A DNA stretch of 64,000 nucleotides from Chryseobacterium sp. BLS98 (GCF_001045445.1 NZ_LFNF01000002.1:682001-746000), one strand, 5' to 3'. Counted from the first letter of the stretch, positions 31,515 to 41,553 are shown. Translations and numbers: made by a program. Notes: generated from the sequence alone by a model not told the origin.

Positions 31515-33857
31515 TTAGTTTGCCCTGTTCTTTTCATCAAATCTCACATTACGGTCCGTGCCTTTTACTTTTTTGTTACCAAAAGTATAGGTTGCAGATA
31601 ACGTAAGCCTCCTTGCATCATAGTAATTATTATAAAAATGAGTTCCGGTTGTATAATAGATCTCTCCTCTGCTCTTCGACTGTTTGAAAATATCGGAAAC
31701 AAACAAATTCATCTGAAGACTTTTTTCCATAAGGTTCAGTTTAAGTCCGGACGTAAAATTTCCTGCAAAATCCATATACACATTCCCGGAATTGGATGGT
31801 AAACGGAACCAGTAATTGAAGATAAGCTGTACCGTTTTACTTTTATTGAGTGACAGGTTGTTCTGGAAATTAAAATCATAGCTACTTCCTTTTCTGGATT
31901 CGGCATCGGTAGAAAAAACTTTTGTTTCCATATAAGACAGGTCCGCTGCATAATTGGCTTCCCAGAATTTGAAAAAAGTATCTGAATAATTGATGGTAAC
32001 TCCCATACTGTTCTGGTTATAAAAATTTTCAAAGGTGCTGATACGGTTCTCCCCCTGAAGGTTCACCAGCTGGTCAAATGCTTCTACCGTTCTCTGGAAA
32101 TAGGCTGAAGTAGACAATTTTCCTTTGTAAACATGGGACAGCTCAAAATTATGATTAATAGACGGTTTCAAAAGAGGGTTTCCGGTAAAATACGAGTTAA
32201 CATTAATATACCAGCGATAAGGATTAATCGCCCGGAATCCGGGCCTGTTGATCCTTTTTGAATAATTTAAACTGAAGGTATTGTTCTCATTGCTTTTATA
32301 GGTAACATAAGCCGTCGGAAAGAATTTCCCATATGAATTTTCTGTCTGCTGACCTGAAGTTACAGAATTTCCGTTCACTGTAGAATATTCATAGCGGATG
32401 CCTGCTTTTGCAGACCATTTTTCATTGAAATCTTTTTCAAAACTCAGATAGGCTGCGTAATTCTTCTCGTTATATTCAAATACATTGCTTTTTACAGGAT
32501 CTGTGACAAAACTTCCATCGGTAAAATTCTGATAAGAAATGTCTGAATTATTATCAAAATTGGTAAACTTTATTCCCGTTTCTGTTTTTGCCAACTGAAA
32601 AGGCAATGTAAGATCCGCCTGCCCGGAATAAATTTTATAGTTGACTGTAGAAGGCGTCCTTACTACAAAACTGTCTCCGGCACTCTCTGTTGTGGTAAAA
32701 TCAATAAGACTCTTCGGAATATTGGAGAAATAATTTCCGGTAATACTCAGTTTATTATCCCGCTTCCCGAATTTCAGGTCGTAGTAGGCACTTATAGTCT
32801 GCTGTCGGTTCTTAGCACGGTGTTCCGCATAGGTAGACAGCGTATTGGTATAGTTTCCGTTCTGAAAATAATCTGAAGTATTCGTAATATCCATATTGGA
32901 ATGGCCGACTCCCTGCTCATAAATAAATCCTATATTCGATTTTGGATTAAACTGATAATCCACACTTAAACCTCCCCCCAAACCGTTTCCGAAATCTCTT
33001 CTGTCGTCAGAACTTTTAAGTCCGTCCGCTCCTTCGATGGTATAATTTTCATAGGAATGTTTTTCACTTTTATTTTGCCGAAACTTCAGTGATGCCCGTA
33101 GTTTTTCATTCTGATAATTGACCGTGGCGCTATTGGAGATCCCTGTATAAGTCTGCTGCTGAAGCCCTGTGGTAAGGCTTCCGCTCCATCCAAGATTCTG
33201 GTTTTTCTTTAGGACGATATTGATCAGGCCGCTGTTTCCCTGCGCTTCATATTTTGCCGGCGGGGTGGTGATCACTTCAATTTTTTCAATATTCTCAGAT
33301 CTCAAATTTTTAAGATAAGCCACCAGCTCATTTCCCGAAAGGTTCAGCATTCTTTCATTGATCATTACGGCAACCCCGCTTTTCCCTGCAATGGAAATTC
33401 CCGAATTATCATCTACTTTAAGCAATGGTGTGGTTGCCAAAGCTTCAGCGCCATCCATTCCCTGTGAAGCAACAGAATTGGATACATTAAAGACCAGTCT
33501 GTCAGCTTTTCTCTCAATAAGCTTTTTTCTGGCGGTCAACGTAACCCCTTCAATCTGTTTTTCCTGTTTTTTTTCAATGAAAAAATCCTGCTTCATATCT
33601 CCGTTTACTGTAATATCTGATGTGGATATTTCCGCTCCGTCCTGTATTAATTGGATATGGTAAATTCCATTTTCAGAAAGTTTAAGCGTATAGTTCCCTT
33701 TTTCATCCGAAATAGCAGACTGTCTTTTCTGATCTTTAGCTGCTATGATTTCTATGTATGAACCTGAATTTCCTGATTGTGTAATTTTTCCTGTTATTCG
33801 CTGTGAAAAAGTAAGCACCGACACCAGCATAACCACCGAAAGTAGTATTTTCTTCAT
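31515..33857 (-). CDS. Outer-membrane beta-barrel receptor, TonB-dependent-like
   Basis: 780 residues: signal peptide (1-18), a carboxypeptidase-regulatory-like beta domain (about 20-100), a plug-like region with IEKIEVITTPPAKYEAQGNS (about 195-215), and an outer-membrane beta barrel of the OMP_b-brl_3 type rich in alternating aromatic strands (for instance FSLNYSKRINRPGFRAINPY). It likely imports a large substrate through TonB, though I see no clear TonB box. Transcribed divergently from the GH92 gene; no SusD partner is present. Confidence 0.88.
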   Translation of the reverse strand: MKKILLSVVMLVSVLTFSQRITGKITQSGNSGSYIEIIAAKDQKRQSAISDEKGNYTLKLSENGIYHIQLIQDGAEISTSDITVNGDMKQDFFIEKKQEKQIEGVTLTARKKLIERKADRLVFNVSNSVASQGMDGAEALATTPLLKVDDNSGISIAGKSGVAVMINERMLNLSGNELVAYLKNLRSENIEKIEVITTPPAKYEAQGNSGLINIVLKKNQNLGWSGSLTTGLQQQTYTGISNSATVNYQNEKLRASLKFRQNKSEKHSYENYTIEGADGLKSSDDRRDFGNGLGGGLSVDYQFNPKSNIGFIYEQGVGHSNMDITNTSDYFQNGNYTNTLSTYAEHRAKNRQQTISAYYDLKFGKRDNKLSITGNYFSNIPKSLIDFTTTESAGDSFVVRTPSTVNYKIYSGQADLTLPFQLAKTETGIKFTNFDNNSDISYQNFTDGSFVTDPVKSNVFEYNEKNYAAYLSFEKDFNEKWSAKAGIRYEYSTVNGNSVTSGQQTENSYGKFFPTAYVTYKSNENNTFSLNYSKRINRPGFRAINPYRWYINVNSYFTGNPLLKPSINHNFELSHVYKGKLSTSAYFQRTVEAFDQLVNLQGENRISTFENFYNQNSMGVTINYSDTFFKFWEANYAADLSYMETKVFSTDAESRKGSSYDFNFQNNLSLNKSKTVQLIFNYWFRLPSNSGNVYMDFAGNFTSGLKLNLMEKSLQMNLFVSDIFKQSKSRGEIYYTTGTHFYNNYYDARRLTLSATYTFGNKKVKGTDRNVRFDEKNRAN

Positions 33858-33957
33858 TTATTTTGTTGTAATAGTTTTTAATAAGACAATCCTTATCTTT
33901 TTTTGTTACATATTGTTCTGCAGTTTTTCAATATATTCGTTGATATAAATTGATGTT

Positions 33958-36759
33958 ATGAAAAACAGGCTGGCGATTTTCTCTCTATTCATTGCCCAGA
34001 TGATCTATTCCCAGAATGAGTCCCAATATGTAAATCCTTTCATAGGTACGGGAGGCCACGGTCATACGTTTCCGGGAGCTATTGTTCCTTTCGGTATGGT
34101 ACAGCTTTCACCAGATACGAGGATAGATGGCAGCTGGGATGGCTGCAGCGGATACCATTATTCAGATCGTGTGATTTACGGATTTTCCCATACCCACCTG
34201 AATGGTACCGGAGTTTCGGATTACGGGGATATTATGCTGATGCCTGCTATGGGAAATGTAAGCCTGAACAGTAAGGATTATTCCTCTCAATTTTCGCATA
34301 AAAATGAGAAGGCTTCTGCCGGATTTTATTCGGTTAAATTAGATAAAAACAATATTGATGTCCGTCTTACCACCACCAAAAGAGTCGGTTACCACGAATA
34401 TACTTTTAATAATGCAGGAAAAGCCCATATTATCCTGGATCTTAACCACAGGGACAAATTGCTGGAAGGGGAAGTAAAGATCATTGATGATAAAACCATT
34501 GAGGTTTTCAGGAGAAGTGAAGCCTGGGCATCCAACCAGTACATCTACGCCAGAATTGAATTTTCAAAACCGATGAAAATTTCAAAAAAAGAAGCTAACG
34601 GAAAGCAGGAGGATAAACTTTTTACGGGAACAAAACTGGCACTCGCTTTCTCCTCTGATGTCAAAAAAGGAGAAAAGATCAGTGTAAAAGTAGCCATTTC
34701 CCCAACAGGCTATGAAGGAACAGAAAAAAATATGCTTGCAGAAGGAAAATCAAGTGATTTTGAATCTGTAAAAAAACAGGCTGAAACCGACTGGAACAAG
34801 GAACTCTCAAAAATTGAAGTGAAATCTGAGGATAAGGATAAACTTTCTGTTTTTTATACAGCCTTATACCATGTTTTTACCCAGCCCAACATCAATATGG
34901 ATGTAGACGGAAGATACAGAGGCCGGGACAATAAAATTTACACCACAAATGGTTTTGATTATTATTCTGTATTCTCGCTTTGGGATACTTTCAGAGCTGC
35001 TCATCCGCTGATGACGCTGATCGACAGAAAAAGAACGGCAGATTTTATCAATACTTTTATCAAGCAATATGAACAGGGCGGAAAACTGCCGGTCTGGGAG
35101 CTGGCTTCGAATGAAACGGAATGTATGATCGGTTACCACTCGGTTTCTGTAATTGCAGATGCCATGGCCAAAGGAATCAAAGGATTTGATTATGAAAAAG
35201 CATTTGAAGCTTCAAAAAATTCTGCCATGCTGGATATTTTCGGTTTAAATGCATATAAGCAGAATAATTACATCAGCATGGATGATGAGCCTGAAAGTGT
35301 TTCCAAAACAGTGGAATACACTTATGATGACTGGTGTATCGCACAAATGGCTAAGATTTTAGGCAAAAAAGAAGATTACCAGTATTTCATGAAACGTTCG
35401 CAAAACTGGAAAAATCTTTATAATCCGGCCAATGGCTTCATGCAGCCCAGAAAGAACGGGAATTGGTATGAGCCTTTTGACCCAAGGGAAGTGAATAATA
35501 ATTATACAGAAGGTAATTCATGGCATTATTCCTATTCCGTTCAGCAGAACATTCCCGGCTTGATCGCCGCGCATGGTGGGAAAGAAAAATTCGAGCAGTT
35601 CATTGATGCTATTTTTACAGCTCCGGACAAAACAACAGGCCGGGAACAGGCAGATATTACAGGTTTAATGGGGCAATATGCACAAGGCAACGAACCCAGC
35701 CATCACATCGCTTACCTGTACAATTACGTGGGAAAACCTGAGAAAACAGATGCCAAGATCAAATATATCCTCGATAATTTTTATAAAAATATGCCGGACG
35801 GCCTTATTGGAAACGAAGACTGCGGCCAGATGAGTGCCTGGTATATTTTAAGTTCATTAGGAATTTACTCAGTTACTCCAGGACTTCCGGAATGGCAAAC
35901 GACCACACCTTATTTTGATGAGGTTAAAATTCATCTTGAGGACGGCACTACAAAAGTGATTACAAAAAATACCGGCAGAGCCGAACTTCAGAAATTAGGT
36001 TTTGAAAATATTAAGCCTGCAAAGGATTTTAAATATTCAGAAATGACTGCAGCGCCGGTGATTGCATCAGACAGAATCTTTGATTTTTCTGCAAAAGTTC
36101 AGATCACCCTACTGAATCCGGGTGACAAAGTATACTATATGACTTTGAGTGACAGTGACGCCAACGTAAGAAAAACTTTTACCGCATATAAAGGCCCTTT
36201 CACGATCAGTAAAACAACACAGGTTCACGCTTATTCAGAAAGAAACGGTGAGAAAAGTTCGGTAACAGTAGCCAATTTCAGCAGAAGGCCTAATTACTGG
36301 GATATTACGGTCAATTCAAAGGTAAATCCACAATATACAGCAGGCGGAAAGCTGGCACTTATCGACGGAATCAATGGTGATGTGAACTGGAGAAAAGGAG
36401 AATGGCAGGGGTATCAGGGACAGGATTTTGAAGCTATTATTGACCTGAAATCACCTCAGCAGATCAAAAAACTGTCTTCAACCTATCTTCAGGACAGCAA
36501 AGCATGGATTTTAATGCCTAAAAAAGTAGAATACTACGCATCCATGAATGGTAAAGATTTTATCCTTCTTAAAAGCATCGACAATACGATTGATGCTAAA
36601 GATGAAAAAGTACAGACCAATGATTTCCAGACGGAGATTCTACCGACTGAAGCGCGTTACATCAAGGTAAAAGCGTATTACTACGGAAAGCTTCCAGCAT
36701 GGCATCAGGGAGCGGGCGGTGAAGCTTATATTTTTATTGACGAGATTTCTGTGAAATAA
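33958..36759 (+). CDS. GH92 alpha-1,2-mannosidase
   Basis: 933 residues with a signal peptide (about 1-18). The GH92 hallmarks are present: YVNPFIGTGGHGHTFPGA at the mature start, GFSHTHLNGTGVSDYGD, LWDTFRAAHPLMTL, EGNSWHYSYSVQQN and GNEDCGQMSAWYILSSLG. The last ~230 residues hold a chitobiase-like module and an F5/8 type C-like sugar-binding module. It trims mannose from N-glycans in a calcium-dependent way, in the periplasm or outside. The divergent outer-membrane receptor could import the products; that link is inference. Confidence 0.95.
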   Translation: MKNRLAIFSLFIAQMIYSQNESQYVNPFIGTGGHGHTFPGAIVPFGMVQLSPDTRIDGSWDGCSGYHYSDRVIYGFSHTHLNGTGVSDYGDIMLMPAMGNVSLNSKDYSSQFSHKNEKASAGFYSVKLDKNNIDVRLTTTKRVGYHEYTFNNAGKAHIILDLNHRDKLLEGEVKIIDDKTIEVFRRSEAWASNQYIYARIEFSKPMKISKKEANGKQEDKLFTGTKLALAFSSDVKKGEKISVKVAISPTGYEGTEKNMLAEGKSSDFESVKKQAETDWNKELSKIEVKSEDKDKLSVFYTALYHVFTQPNINMDVDGRYRGRDNKIYTTNGFDYYSVFSLWDTFRAAHPLMTLIDRKRTADFINTFIKQYEQGGKLPVWELASNETECMIGYHSVSVIADAMAKGIKGFDYEKAFEASKNSAMLDIFGLNAYKQNNYISMDDEPESVSKTVEYTYDDWCIAQMAKILGKKEDYQYFMKRSQNWKNLYNPANGFMQPRKNGNWYEPFDPREVNNNYTEGNSWHYSYSVQQNIPGLIAAHGGKEKFEQFIDAIFTAPDKTTGREQADITGLMGQYAQGNEPSHHIAYLYNYVGKPEKTDAKIKYILDNFYKNMPDGLIGNEDCGQMSAWYILSSLGIYSVTPGLPEWQTTTPYFDEVKIHLEDGTTKVITKNTGRAELQKLGFENIKPAKDFKYSEMTAAPVIASDRIFDFSAKVQITLLNPGDKVYYMTLSDSDANVRKTFTAYKGPFTISKTTQVHAYSERNGEKSSVTVANFSRRPNYWDITVNSKVNPQYTAGGKLALIDGINGDVNWRKGEWQGYQGQDFEAIIDLKSPQQIKKLSSTYLQDSKAWILMPKKVEYYASMNGKDFILLKSIDNTIDAKDEKVQTNDFQTEILPTEARYIKVKAYYYGKLPAWHQGAGGEAYIFIDEISVK

Positions 36760-36775
36760 AAAAACATTATCATAA

Positions 36776-37549
36776 ATGAAAAAACTATTATTACTATTTT
36801 TTGTTCTTTTAAGTATCATTAAAGTATCAGCCTGTAAATGTATAAGAGAAACTTTAGCACAAGATTATTTAAATGCCAATGTTGTAGGTATTATTAAAAT
36901 CATAAGAGTTTACGATGAGAATGCCGAACAAAGAACATATAAAGCAGATGTTGAATTTGAAAAATTGTACAAGGGAGCAAAGTTTAAAACCTTAAATGTA
37001 AGAGGATTAATCGGGAATTCATACTCTGGTGCTTGTGAAATAAATGTAGAACCCAACGAAAGATATTTGATTTTATTAAGTGGAGTTAATAACAATAACC
37101 CAACCATTTCTTCCTGCACTCCAAAATCTCGTTTAAGCACTAAACCTACAAAAGATGAGAATTCAGAGCTTGAAGCTTTAAAGAAAACTTTTTCTTATTT
37201 AGATGAAAATAAGTACAAATTTATAGGCCTTACATTTACCAGTTGTGATGATGAGACAAGCGATGATGGTCAAACAGATTTATCACAAATTAAAGATTTT
37301 AAGCCAAAGCAACCTTTTGCCATATACAGAGTAAAGATAAATGAATCATCTAAAATTGAAGAAATTGTAACCATCAATGATTTTGGCAGTCAGGACAAGA
37401 TAATTAAGGAGATCATAAAAAGAAACATGATCGTTGACAGGCCAATGTTTTCAGATAGTTCGGATAAAAAAGAATTTCTCATATTACTTTTTTATCATAA
37501 AGAAAATTCAAAAAAACACTATAAAAAAACAATCTCCAATTATTGGTAA
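36776..37549 (+). CDS. Exported CxC protein, TIMP/NTR-like
   Basis: 257 residues. The signal peptide ends VSAC, giving a mature protein that begins CKCIRETLAQDYLNANVVGI. An N-terminal CxC followed by a small beta barrel is the pattern of tissue-inhibitor-of-metalloprotease (NTR) domains seen in many bacterial exported proteins; YKGAKFKTLNVRG and later Cys residues fit. VSAC is also a valid lipobox, so it may be a lipoprotein. Bacterial function is unknown. Starts 16 bases after GH92 and may be in its transcript. Confidence 0.65.
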   Translation: MKKLLLLFFVLLSIIKVSACKCIRETLAQDYLNANVVGIIKIIRVYDENAEQRTYKADVEFEKLYKGAKFKTLNVRGLIGNSYSGACEINVEPNERYLILLSGVNNNNPTISSCTPKSRLSTKPTKDENSELEALKKTFSYLDENKYKFIGLTFTSCDDETSDDGQTDLSQIKDFKPKQPFAIYRVKINESSKIEEIVTINDFGSQDKIIKEIIKRNMIVDRPMFSDSSDKKEFLILLFYHKENSKKHYKKTISNYW

Positions 37550-37555
37550 ATAAAC

Positions 37556-37590
37556 AATCCCTTCGAAAAATTCGAGGGGATTTGTTTTTA
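37556..37590 (+). terminator. Terminator of the GH92 and TIMP-like genes
   Basis: AATCCCTTCGAA and TTCGAGGGGATT form a 12-pair stem (one G-T pair) with an AAA loop, followed by TGTTTTTA, directly after the stop at 37549. Confidence 0.8.
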
Positions 37591-37623
37591 TTAAAAATTT
37601 CCTGAGTTAGACTTAAACTATTA

Positions 37624-38250
37624 TTAATAAGTTGAAGCAGGTTTATTATTGTTCTCTAATTTATATAAATCCAGAACACCGGGATCAATCTTCAAATCGG
37701 GTCTGAACATGATAATTCCTTTTATAAAATGTTTTCTGAGTTCATTTCCATTAATAATCACACCATCAGCATTTAAAGTAAATGCCTGCAGTTTTATGGT
37801 ATTGAACGCATCATCAAATAAATAAAAACATACAGTATAATCGGCGTCTGTCTGGTCCCTTGGAATAAAAATATCATATTTCCCGTTTTCAGGAGCGGGC
37901 CTCAGTTCGCTGTATTTCAATGACCTTACCAGATCCTGGCCGCTGTAGTCATGGATCCCCTGGCTGTCAACTACAATCTGCGTAATTTTCCTGCCTGCTT
38001 TTCCCTGACCTTGCTTAATCAGCGACCATACCACTAACCCGGTAACTGCTATTGTTAATACAGCAATTAAAATTTTTATTTCAATTATAATTTCCTTTGA
38101 TTTCAATGTAAGTACAAGCATTAAGACCATCATCAGCGGGATTATTACCACTATCATCTTAAATATTGAAAACAAAACCTTAATAATTAAAGTCCAGTTT
38201 TTTGAAATTTTTGAATGAATAGCCGGAAATTTATCTGCTTCAGATATCAT
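37624..38250 (-). CDS. Membrane protein of unknown function
   Basis: 208 residues with two hydrophobic helices (about 22-50 and 58-82) and a C-terminal ~120-residue beta-rich cytosolic domain (IDSQGIHDYSGQDLV-like strands, then a final helix LDLYKLEN). The layout of two membrane helices followed by a PH-like domain is seen in small bacterial membrane proteins of unknown role. It lies 13 bases downstream of the dioxygenase-like gene and is probably co-transcribed. Confidence 0.65.
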   Translation of the reverse strand: MISEADKFPAIHSKISKNWTLIIKVLFSIFKMIVVIIPLMMVLMLVLTLKSKEIIIEIKILIAVLTIAVTGLVVWSLIKQGQGKAGRKITQIVVDSQGIHDYSGQDLVRSLKYSELRPAPENGKYDIFIPRDQTDADYTVCFYLFDDAFNTIKLQAFTLNADGVIINGNELRKHFIKGIIMFRPDLKIDPGVLDLYKLENNNKPASTY

Positions 38251-38263
38251 TGTAATGTTGACT

Positions 38264-38986
38264 TTAATTTAACCTTTCAGACCATTTCAGACCCTCCGGC
38301 AGCTCCATATCAGAAAATTCGATGTGGATCACTCTTCTTTTTCTGCCATCCGTAGTTCTGTTGGAAGCATGAAGTGTTAAAGGTTTCATGATCATAATGC
38401 CACCCTTTTGCACATCACAGATTTTTTCTGTTTCTGTACTCCAGTCTATGGTTTCTGGTCTGTAGATTCCTCTGGTATGAGATCCCGGAATCACCTTCAA
38501 CGCTCCGTTATATTCATTTGTATCATCCAGATGAATCCTGATGGTACATATATTTTCAAGAAATGGCAGAGGCGGCTGCACGGCAAACTGATTTTTTTTG
38601 GCCGTCCATGGTCCGAATCCCGGCATTTCAAGTTTTTTATCTACAGAAATCGTCAGATCCTGATGATAGGCAACATACCAGTTTGAGGTTTCCGGCTTAT
38701 CAAAATAAATGCTTTTTACAGCAAAATATTTTTCTCCGAAGAATTCCCTTATTATCGTTTTCAAAGTATCATTGAAAATCAAATCTTTAATTTCAGGAAT
38801 TTCCTTCAGAAACTGTCTTACGGCAAAAAGATCATCGGATTTTCTGAAATTCTCTCTCGAGGCATCTGCTTTTTCAATGATTTTTGCAATCTTTTCAATC
38901 TTATCATCAGAAAAGACCGAATTGATAACGGTAAGGCCTTTTTCAAAGAAATATTGTTTGTGATTCTCTATATATTGTTTTGTCAT
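38264..38986 (-). CDS. Phytanoyl-CoA dioxygenase family protein
   Basis: 240 residues with the facial-triad motif of Fe(II)/2-oxoglutarate dioxygenases: YHQDL supplies His108 and Asp110, LHASN supplies His206, and an Arg at about 217-218 would bind 2-oxoglutarate. GALKVIPGSHTRG is a typical family stretch. It hydroxylates an unknown small molecule in the cytosol. It sits six bases from the symporter gene upstream; the symporter could import C4-dicarboxylates, but the functional link is speculative. Confidence 0.87.
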   Translation of the reverse strand: MTKQYIENHKQYFFEKGLTVINSVFSDDKIEKIAKIIEKADASRENFRKSDDLFAVRQFLKEIPEIKDLIFNDTLKTIIREFFGEKYFAVKSIYFDKPETSNWYVAYHQDLTISVDKKLEMPGFGPWTAKKNQFAVQPPLPFLENICTIRIHLDDTNEYNGALKVIPGSHTRGIYRPETIDWSTETEKICDVQKGGIMIMKPLTLHASNRTTDGRKRRVIHIEFSDMELPEGLKWSERLN

Positions 38987-38992
38987 GTGCGA

Positions 38993-40243
38993 TTAAACTT
39001 CCTGAGGAGTATTTTCCAGCTGCCCTTCCCACTTGGAAACGGCTGAAGTTGCCAGTGCATTTCCTAATACATTCGTCATACTTCTACCCATATCACAGAA
39101 GTGATCAATTGGCAGGATTAACGCGATACCTTCCGGCGGAATTCCGAACATGGAACATGTCGCAACGATGATCACCAGAGAAGCTCTCGGAACACCCGCA
39201 ATCCCTTTTGAAGTAAGCATCAGCACAAGAAGCATGGTGATTTGCTGACCCAATTCCATTTCAATCCCGTAGATCTGGGCTATAAAAATGGAGGCGAACG
39301 TCATGTACATCATACTTCCGTCAAGGTTGAATGAATATCCTAGTGGCAGGATGAAAGATACCACCCTGTTGTTACATCCGAATTTCTCAAGCTCTTCCAC
39401 CAGTTTCGGGAAAACAGCTTCTGAACTCGTTGTAGAGAATGCAATTAGTAGCGGAGCCTTAATTCTTTTTAATAATTCAAAAAGACGGTTTCCTAAAATA
39501 AGATAACCCACCAGCAGAAGTACAAGCCAAAGTACACCTAATGCAAAGAAAAAGTCCCGCAGGTAAATAGCATATACTTTGAATATTTCAAACCCGTTCA
39601 CGGCCACTACAGCTGCAATAGCTCCCAAAACACCAAGCGGGGCAAACCACATAATATAACCCACCATTTTAAGAATAGCATGGGCAATGATATCAAAAAG
39701 TTTAACCACCGGTTTTGAATATTCTTCTCCTAAATTGGCAAGCGCCACTCCGAACATAATGGAAAAGACCACAATCTGAAGCACCTCATTAGTGGCGAAA
39801 GCTTCAAATAAACTTTTAGGAATCATATGCTTCACAAAGTCCTCCAGAGAGAAACTCTTACTTGTTTTTAAAAGATCTTCCGCAGCCGCTGCATCCTGGA
39901 TAGGCAGCTTGGTTACATGTCCGGGCTCAAGCCAGTTGACAAGTGCCAGACCTATAAAAAGAGAAACCAGGGAAGCCGTAATAAACCACAGCATTGCTTT
40001 CGTTCCTACCCTTCCAATCATTTTGATATCGCTCATTTTGGCAATTCCCACTACAAGGGTTGTAAAAACCAGCGGTGCAATGATCATCTGTACGAGCCTG
40101 ATGAAAACCGTTCCCAGCAGTTTGATATTCTTGGAAAAAGGTTCCGCACTCTCCGGATACTGCAGGTGTACCAGACCTCCGATTCCTACTCCCAGGATAA
40201 GTGCAACGATAATGGCAATAAAAAGTTTATTTTGTCCTTTCAT
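38993..40243 (-). CDS. Dicarboxylate/amino acid:cation symporter
   Basis: 416 residues with eight hydrophobic segments and two re-entrant loops of the DAACS/GltP family: the serine-rich AFSTTSSEAVFPKL and the SFNLDGSMMYMTFASIFIAQ region, then GIAGVPRASLVII and LPIDHFCDMGRSMTNVLGNA. It carries glutamate, aspartate or C4-dicarboxylates inward with Na+ or H+. First gene of a three-gene leftward run. Confidence 0.94.
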   Translation of the reverse strand: MKGQNKLFIAIIVALILGVGIGGLVHLQYPESAEPFSKNIKLLGTVFIRLVQMIIAPLVFTTLVVGIAKMSDIKMIGRVGTKAMLWFITASLVSLFIGLALVNWLEPGHVTKLPIQDAAAAEDLLKTSKSFSLEDFVKHMIPKSLFEAFATNEVLQIVVFSIMFGVALANLGEEYSKPVVKLFDIIAHAILKMVGYIMWFAPLGVLGAIAAVVAVNGFEIFKVYAIYLRDFFFALGVLWLVLLLVGYLILGNRLFELLKRIKAPLLIAFSTTSSEAVFPKLVEELEKFGCNNRVVSFILPLGYSFNLDGSMMYMTFASIFIAQIYGIEMELGQQITMLLVLMLTSKGIAGVPRASLVIIVATCSMFGIPPEGIALILPIDHFCDMGRSMTNVLGNALATSAVSKWEGQLENTPQEV

Positions 40244-40406
40244 ATAAATAGTTCAATTCCCACAAATATAATGGTTTTTCAATTGGTACAAGATTTTGTC
40301 TGAATCCGGTTAACTTTAAATTAAGTTTATAATACATTAAAATTAAATCGCTGATTTCGAAAATATTGTAAAAAATTTAAGAAACATTTATTAAGTTTTT
40401 ATTCTT

Positions 40407-40433
40407 TTGGTACACATTTTATTATTACATTTG
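40407..40433 (+). promoter_or_regulatory. Promoter of the BON-domain genes
   Basis: TTG at 40407 and TACATTTG at 40426-40433, 16 bases apart, match the Bacteroidetes -33/-7 pair. Transcription would start near 40440, giving a leader of about 25 bases. Confidence 0.65.
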
Positions 40434-40465
40434 ATTGTATTAACAACATTAATAAATATACAACT

Positions 40466-40954
40466 ATGAAAAAAACTATTGCAATGGCTGCATTGGCTGT
40501 AGCTATATCTTTTGGAGCGGTTTCTTGTAAAAAGAAAGTTTCTGATGCCGATCTTCAGACTCAGGCTACAACGGTGGTAACTTCTAATCCCAATGCTTCT
40601 GTGGAAGTAAAAGACGGAGTTGCTCATTTAAGCGGAACTTTCGCTGATCAGCAGTCTAAAGATGCCATGATCGCAAAATTAAAAGCTATTAATGGAGTAA
40701 AAGACGTAATGGATATGTCTACTGTAGCAGCTCCTGTAGCAGTTGCACCTGTAGAAACTACAACAGCTGTAGATCCTGCAGTTCAGAAAAAAGTTCAGGA
40801 TGCTGTTAAAGATTTTCCTTCTGTAAAAGTAGAAGTTGTAAACGGACAGCTTACCCTTACAGGAAATGTTTCAGGCCTTCAGGCTAGAAAAATCAAAGAA
40901 TCTGTAGATGCTTTGAAAATCGGAAAGTATAACAATAACCTAGTGGTAAAATAA
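40466..40954 (+). CDS. BON-domain lipoprotein
   Basis: 162 residues. The signal peptide ends in a lipobox, AVSC, with Cys21 as lipid anchor. Two BON-like domains (about 28-80 and 95-160) have the VEVKDGVAHLSGTF and VEVVNGQLTLTGNV strands typical of the family; BON domains bind membranes or polymers in the periplasm. An Ala/Val/Pro-rich linker joins them. It is followed after seven bases by the BON-SH3 gene; both share a strong promoter. Confidence 0.88.
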   Translation: MKKTIAMAALAVAISFGAVSCKKKVSDADLQTQATTVVTSNPNASVEVKDGVAHLSGTFADQQSKDAMIAKLKAINGVKDVMDMSTVAAPVAVAPVETTTAVDPAVQKKVQDAVKDFPSVKVEVVNGQLTLTGNVSGLQARKIKESVDALKIGKYNNNLVVK

Positions 40955-40961
40955 TTTTAAG

Positions 40962-41381
40962 ATGAGCACATTACAAGATAAATATTCAAGCGTAGTTTCA
41001 GCAGCACAGTCTGCCGGAATTTCTAATCTTCAGGTTCAGGAGCAGGATGGTATTCTTTATGTTTCAGGAAGTGCTTCCAATACAGCAGCAAAAGATGCAG
41101 TATGGAATGCTTTGGGAACAATTGATTCTACTTATTCAGCTTCAGACATCAATATCGATGTACAGGTAGCCGGATTGGCTTCAGGTGCTTCTTTAACAGT
41201 TGCTACTGAAGATTCTAACCTGAACATCAGACAGGAGCCTTCTACCGAAGCTGCTGTAGTAGGAAAAGCTGCGAAAGGTTCATCAGTAACTTTGATCGAG
41301 CAGACTTCTGATGACTGGTGGAAAGTGAAAACTGATGACGGTCAGGAAGGATATGCTTATTCAAGATATTTAAGAGCATAA
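40962..41381 (+). CDS. BON-like plus SH3b domain protein
   Basis: 139 residues. Residues 1-70 resemble one BON domain (VQEQDGILYVSGSAS), and residues about 75-139 are a bacterial SH3 domain (NLNIRQEPSTEAAVVGKAAKG, DDWWKVKTDDGQEGYAYSRYL). SH3b domains usually act on the cell wall, yet this protein lacks a signal peptide, which is odd. LysM would be the expected partner of BON in YgaU-like proteins; here SH3b takes its place. Co-transcribed with the BON lipoprotein. Confidence 0.82.
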   Translation: MSTLQDKYSSVVSAAQSAGISNLQVQEQDGILYVSGSASNTAAKDAVWNALGTIDSTYSASDINIDVQVAGLASGASLTVATEDSNLNIRQEPSTEAAVVGKAAKGSSVTLIEQTSDDWWKVKTDDGQEGYAYSRYLRA

Positions 41382-41414
41382 TTTTCGAGAAACTGATTTC
41401 AAAAAACAATACAG

Positions 41415-41440
41415 ACATCCCCGCTTGGGGATGTTTTTTA
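41415..41440 (+). terminator. Terminator of the BON operon
   Basis: ACATCCCC and GGGGATGT form an eight-pair stem with a GCTT loop followed by TTTTTTA, 33 bases after the stop at 41381. Confidence 0.88.
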
Positions 41441-41499
41441 TTTTCTTGTCAGCTTTTTCAGAAGCATAAGCTTCAATCAGCCAAAATCTGAGAGATTAT

Positions 41500-41553
41500 T
41501 TTGCGCTCGCAGATTTATCAGATGGAGCAGATGTTTGTGTTTTATATAATATT
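41500..41553. repeat. Dispersed CAGATTT repeat, partial copy
   Basis: CGCTCGCAGATTTATCAGAT followed by GGAGCAGAT resembles the left half of the fuller copy at 55782-55839 and the segments near 31401, 50361 and 51849. Confidence 0.45.

Noticed and set aside
31515..37549. A SusC/SusD polysaccharide utilisation locus
   Set aside because: The receptor is of the OMP_b-brl_3 type, there is no SusD lipoprotein, and the GH92 gene is divergent. The region is not a canonical PUL.
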